Assembly: GCF_947632095.1 (NCBI RefSeq)
Contig: NZ_CANROA010000004.1
Span: 1-64,000, forward strand
Length of the DNA stretch: 64,000 nucleotides
Direction: 5' to 3'
Origin: an uncultured Microbacterium sp.
GTDB taxonomy: Bacteria > Actinomycetota > Actinomycetes > Actinomycetales > Microbacteriaceae
This document shows, piece after piece, positions 61,088 to 64,000 of this stretch. How positions within the stretch are numbered: position 1 is the stretch's first letter; each line of letters opens with the position of its first letter. The notes beneath the pieces are model-generated. The model searched no databases. It worked only from the letters and a program-made list of their open reading frames with translations, and was not told the DNA's origin. Made by a program: the position numbers and the translations under genes.

Positions 61088-61930
61088 ATGGAGATCGGCA
61101 CGATTCTCGGGCTCGAGCAGCTCACTTGGGGCATGCTCGCGTTCGTCGTCATCGCGGCGTTCGCCGCGGGCTGGGTCGATGCGGTCGTCGGCGGCGGAGG
61201 GCTGCTCCAGCTGCCCGCACTGCTCCTCATCCCGGGAATCGCTCCGGTTCAGGCGCTGGCGACGAACAAGCTCGCCTCGGTGTTCGGCACCGCCACGAGC
61301 AGCGTCACCTATTATCGGCGCGCGAAACCCGACATCCGTACCGCGATCCCGATGGCTCTGATCGCCCTGGTCGGCTCGTTCGCGGGGGCCGGGGTCGCGA
61401 TCATCCTGCCCGCATCGGCGTTCAAGCCGATCATCGTCGTCGCTCTCATCGCCGTCGCACTGTTCACCGCGTTCAAGCCGCAGCTCGGGGCATCCACCAT
61501 GCTGCGCTTCCACGGCAAGAGGCACCACATCACCGCCGGGGCGACGGGCCTCGTGATCGGCTTCTACGACGGAATGATCGGGCCGGGAACGGGCACGTTC
61601 CTCGTGATCGCGCTCGTCGCGCTGCTCGGCTACGACTTCCTGCAGGCAAGCGCCAAGGCGAAGATCGTCAACCTCGCCACTAACGCCGGGGCGCTCCTCC
61701 TGTTCATCCCGCACGGTGCGGTGCTGTGGCTGCTGGGTGCAATCCTCGCCGCAGCGAACGTCGCCGGCAGCTATCTCGGGTCGCGCATGGCGATCTCCCG
61801 CGGCACGAACTTCATCCGCGTGGTGTTCCTCACCGTCGTGGCATGCCTCATCGTGAAGCTCGGCATCGACGTCTGGAACGAGAACATCTCGGTCGCGCTG
61901 GATCGCGTCAGTGCGGCAGGTGGTACTTGA
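61088..61930 (+). CDS. TSUP (TauE/SafE) family membrane transporter
   Basis: A 280-residue membrane protein with about eight hydrophobic segments in two homologous halves: AAFAAGWVDAVVGGGGLLQLPALL in the first (key part GWVDAVVGGGGLL) and VIGFYDGMIGPGTGTFL in the second, both typical of TauE/SafE exporters or importers of sulfonates, sulfite or organic acids. The substrate is not known. The 3' end overlaps the convergent GNAT gene by 23 bases. Confidence 0.92.
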   Translation: MEIGTILGLEQLTWGMLAFVVIAAFAAGWVDAVVGGGGLLQLPALLLIPGIAPVQALATNKLASVFGTATSSVTYYRRAKPDIRTAIPMALIALVGSFAGAGVAIILPASAFKPIIVVALIAVALFTAFKPQLGASTMLRFHGKRHHITAGATGLVIGFYDGMIGPGTGTFLVIALVALLGYDFLQASAKAKIVNLATNAGALLLFIPHGAVLWLLGAILAAANVAGSYLGSRMAISRGTNFIRVVFLTVVACLIVKLGIDVWNENISVALDRVSAAGGT

Positions 61931-62420
61931 AGCCCACATGGGATGCCGTGAACCCGAGGCGCTCGTAGAAGCGGTGCGCATCGGTGCGCGCGGCATCCGA
62001 TGTCAGCTGCACCATCTGCGCGTCGAGCGCGGGGGCCGCGGCATCCGTCACCCAGCGCATGACCGCCGAACCGATCCCGGCGGAGCGCAGATCGCTGCGC
62101 ACGCGGACGGCCTCCACGAGCAGGCGCCGGGCGCCGCGCCGGGCCATGCCGGGGATGGAGGTGAGCTGCAGCGTGCCGACGACGGCGCCGTCGAGCTCGG
62201 CGACGAGCAGATCGTTCGACGGCTCGGCGAGCACGGCGGACAGCGCCTCGAGGTACGCGGGACGATCATCGGCGGATGCCACGTCTCCACGACTCGCGCT
62301 GATCGGGTCGTCCGACATCAGCGCGATGAGCGCATCGCCATCGGCCGCGGTCGCGCGGCGCAGGATCACGGACCCGGCGCGGCTGTCGAAGGAGTGCGGC
62401 AGGGGGAGGGAGACGAGCAT
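61908..62420 (-). CDS. GNAT-family N-acetyltransferase
   Basis: A 170-residue acetyltransferase. Motif A is VEAVRVRSDLRSAGIGSAVMRWV (the R/Q-x-x-G-x-G/A loop is RSAGIGSA), and motif B is LTSDAARTDAHRFYERLGFTAS. The overall plan matches GNATs that acetylate amino groups on small molecules or proteins; no target is suggested. It starts at 62420 and converges with the TSUP gene. Confidence 0.9.
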   Translation of the reverse strand: MLVSLPLPHSFDSRAGSVILRRATAADGDALIALMSDDPISASRGDVASADDRPAYLEALSAVLAEPSNDLLVAELDGAVVGTLQLTSIPGMARRGARRLLVEAVRVRSDLRSAGIGSAVMRWVTDAAAPALDAQMVQLTSDAARTDAHRFYERLGFTASHVGFKYHLPH

Positions 62421-62465
62421 GCCTCCAGCATCCCAGACCCCGCTCCATCGAGTCGCCGTCTACGA

Positions 62466-62507
62466 GTCGAGCCCCGTATTCCCTGCGCAGGGAAGACGGG
62501 GCTCGAC
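62466..62507 (-). terminator. Terminator downstream of aspS
   Basis: A 12-bp stem GTCGAGCCCCGT/ACGGGGCTCGAC (62466-62477 with 62496-62507) with an inner stem TTCCCT/AGGGAA. It lies just past the aspS stop on the minus strand and before the GNAT gene. There is no clean T-run. Confidence 0.7.
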
Positions 62508-62520
62508 GATGAAGCGGGGC

Positions 62521-64000
62521 TCAGGCCTCGTCGTCCTCCGGGACGAAGTCGACGCCGGCCTCGGCGCGCTGCGCATCGGTGATCGGTGCCGGTGCCGAGG
62601 TCAGCGGGTCGAAGCCGTTGCCGGTCTTCGGGAACGCGATGACCTCGCGGATCGAATCGGTCTTCGTGAGGTGCTGCAGCACACGGTCCATGCCAAGCGC
62701 GATTCCGCCGTGCGGCGGGGCGCCGAACTTGAACGCGTCGAGCAGGAAGCCGAACTGCTCCTGAGCGACCTCGTCCGAGATGCCCATGACCTCGAAGACG
62801 CGCTTCTGCACGTCCTCGCGGTGGATGCGGATCGAGCCGCCGCCGAGCTCGGTGCCGTTGCACACGATGTCGTAGGCGTAGGCGAGGGCCGAACCGGGGT
62901 CGGTGTCGAAGGTGTCCTGGAACTCCGGCTTCGGGCCGGTGAACGCGTGGTGCACGGCGGTCCATGCGCCGGCGCCGACGGCGACGTCACCGGATGCGAC
63001 GGCATCCGCGGCCGGCTCGAACATCGGAGCGTCGACGACCCAGGTGAACGCGAACGTGTCGGGGTCGAGCAGACCCAGACGGCGGCCGATCTCCACGCGG
63101 GCGGCGCCGAGCAGCGCGCGAGACTCCTTGGCGGAGCCGGCGGCGAAGAACACGCAGTCGCCCGCCTCCGCACCGGTGAGGGCAGCAAGTCCCGCCTGCT
63201 CCGTCTCGGACAGGTTCTTGGCGACGGGGCCGCCGAGCGATCCGTCCTCGTTGAAGAGCACGTATGCGAGGCCGCGGGCGCCGCGCTGCTTGGCCCAATC
63301 CTGCCAGGCGTCGAGCTGCTTGCGCGGCTGCGATGCGCCACCGGGCATGCGGACCGCGCCCACGTAGGGGTTCTGGAACACGCGGAACGTGGTGTCCTTG
63401 AAGTACTCGGTCGCCTCGACGAGCTCGAGGCCGAAGCGCAGGTCGGGCTTGTCCGAACCGTACTTCGCCATGGCATCCGCGTAGGTGATGCGGGGGAGCG
63501 GGGTCTGGACCGAGGCTCCGATGGTCTGCCACATCGCGACGACGATGGCCTCCATCATCTCGATGACGTCCTCCTGGTCGACGAAGCTCATCTCGATGTC
63601 GAGCTGCGTGAACTCCGGCTGACGGTCGGCGCGGAAGTCCTCATCGCGGTAGCAACGGGCCATCTGGTAGTACTTCTCGACGCCGCCGACCATGAGCAGC
63701 TGCTTGAACAGCTGCGGCGACTGCGGCAGGGCGTACCAGCTGCCCGGGTGCAGACGCGCGGGCACGACGAAGTCGCGGGCGCCCTCGGGGGTCGAACGGG
63801 TCAGCGTCGGGGTCTCGACCTCGACGAACTCTCGGGAGTCGAGCACATCGCGCACGGCCTTGTAGACCTTCGAGCGCAGACGCAGAGCGGATGCCGCGGA
63901 CGGACGGCGCAGGTCGAGGTAGCGGTGCTTGAACCGCACGTCCTCGCCGATCGTCTCGCTGTCGCCGAGGCCCGTGGACACCTGGAAAGGCAGGGGAGCG
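62521..64000 (-). CDS. aspS: Aspartate-tRNA ligase (3' part; start lies beyond the window)
   Basis: 493 complete codons of a class II tRNA synthetase; the 5' part with the anticodon-binding OB fold is cut by the window edge. Visible: RYLDLRRP (motif 1 approach), [35 protein letters not shown], then motif 2 [20 protein letters not shown], the bacterial insertion domain in the middle, and motif 3 [11 protein letters not shown]. It charges tRNA-Asp (or also tRNA-Asn where AsnRS is missing). Reading continues in frame past 63981, so the GTG there is not the start. Confidence 0.96.
   Translation of the reverse strand, partial: APLPFQVSTGLGDSETIGEDVRFKHRYLDLRRPSAASALRLRSKVYKAVRDVLDSREFVEVETPTLTRSTPEGARDFVVPARLHPGSWYALPQSPQLFKQLLMVGGVEKYYQMARCYRDEDFRADRQPEFTQLDIEMSFVDQEDVIEMMEAIVVAMWQTIGASVQTPLPRITYADAMAKYGSDKPDLRFGLELVEATEYFKDTTFRVFQNPYVGAVRMPGGASQPRKQLDAWQDWAKQRGARGLAYVLFNEDGSLGGPVAKNLSETEQAGLAALTGAEAGDCVFFAAGSAKESRALLGAARVEIGRRLGLLDPDTFAFTWVVDAPMFEPAADAVASGDVAVGAGAWTAVHHAFTGPKPEFQDTFDTDPGSALAYAYDIVCNGTELGGGSIRIHREDVQKRVFEVMGISDEVAQEQFGFLLDAFKFGAPPHGGIALGMDRVLQHLTKTDSIREVIAFPKTGNGFDPLTSAPAPITDAQRAEAGVDFVPEDDEA

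Noticed and set aside
1..64000. tRNA, rRNA genes or CRISPR arrays
   Set aside because: No CCA-ended cloverleaf with GTTCRA box, no rRNA-like stretch and no regularly spaced repeats with unique spacers were found by eye; a covariance-model scan would be needed to exclude small RNAs.

Overview
The window is high-GC actinobacterial DNA, most likely a Microbacterium-like member of the Microbacteriaceae. Support: strong G/C bias at third codon positions with long antisense shadow frames; LAXTG-type (sortase E-like) anchors; IdeR/DtxR-type iron boxes; a tiny Arg/Lys-rich bS22-like ribosomal protein gene; and the gene families present. Species assignment is inference. I found no rRNA, tRNA or CRISPR array.

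Accessory left end (1-5750): a serine recombinase gene with GAGAC repeats upstream; a secreted NucA/NucB-type nuclease overlapping a SUKH (SMI1/KNR4-like) gene, which looks like a toxin-immunity pair; a membrane protein; and a complete IS3-family element (3942-5249) with perfect 23-bp inverted repeats but no target duplication, bordered by a gene remnant and a small orphan gene.

Surface and glycan region (5760-21190): a NarL-type two-component system; a DUF4822 cell-wall-anchored protein; an ankyrin-repeat lipoprotein; a LysE-family exporter; a 1735-residue GH101 endo-alpha-N-acetylgalactosaminidase with a sortase anchor; a ricin-lectin SGNH hydrolase; a membrane-anchored double VOC protein; a secreted lytic-transglycosylase-like protein; and an alpha/beta hydrolase.

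Iron and amino sugars (21230-39840): a first siderophore ABC transporter (binding protein, two permeases, ATPase) behind an IdeR-like box; a lone succinate dehydrogenase/fumarate reductase-like flavoprotein divergent from a LysR regulator; a five-gene operon for import and hydrolysis of amino-sugar oligosaccharides (ABC transporter, GH20 hexosaminidase, ROK regulator) behind AT-rich palindromes; then a siderophore-interacting reductase divergent from a second siderophore ABC system, with two IdeR-like boxes between them, and an FetB-like permease.

Housekeeping and regulation (39840-64000): an AlkA-like glycosylase; an orphan winged-helix regulator preceded by an apparently leaderless Cys/Met-rich 33-codon leader peptide; sbcD-sbcC; an aldo/keto reductase; nadE; a RecB-like nuclease-helicase; upp; tadA; proC; a Trk/Ktr potassium uptake pair; ArsR and BldC-like regulators; bS22; a rhodanese-glutaredoxin-Dabb mini-operon; a polar amino-acid ABC transporter with a GTAAC-N6-GTAAC box; a TSUP permease; a GNAT acetyltransferase; and the 3' part of aspS, cut by the window edge.

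Most genes sit in tightly packed operons with ATGA, GTGA or TGATG overlaps. The least expected signals are the leaderless Cys/Met leader peptide with its near-consensus promoter (41726-41863), the nuclease/SUKH pair (941-2871), and the recombinase-associated repeat array (81-199).
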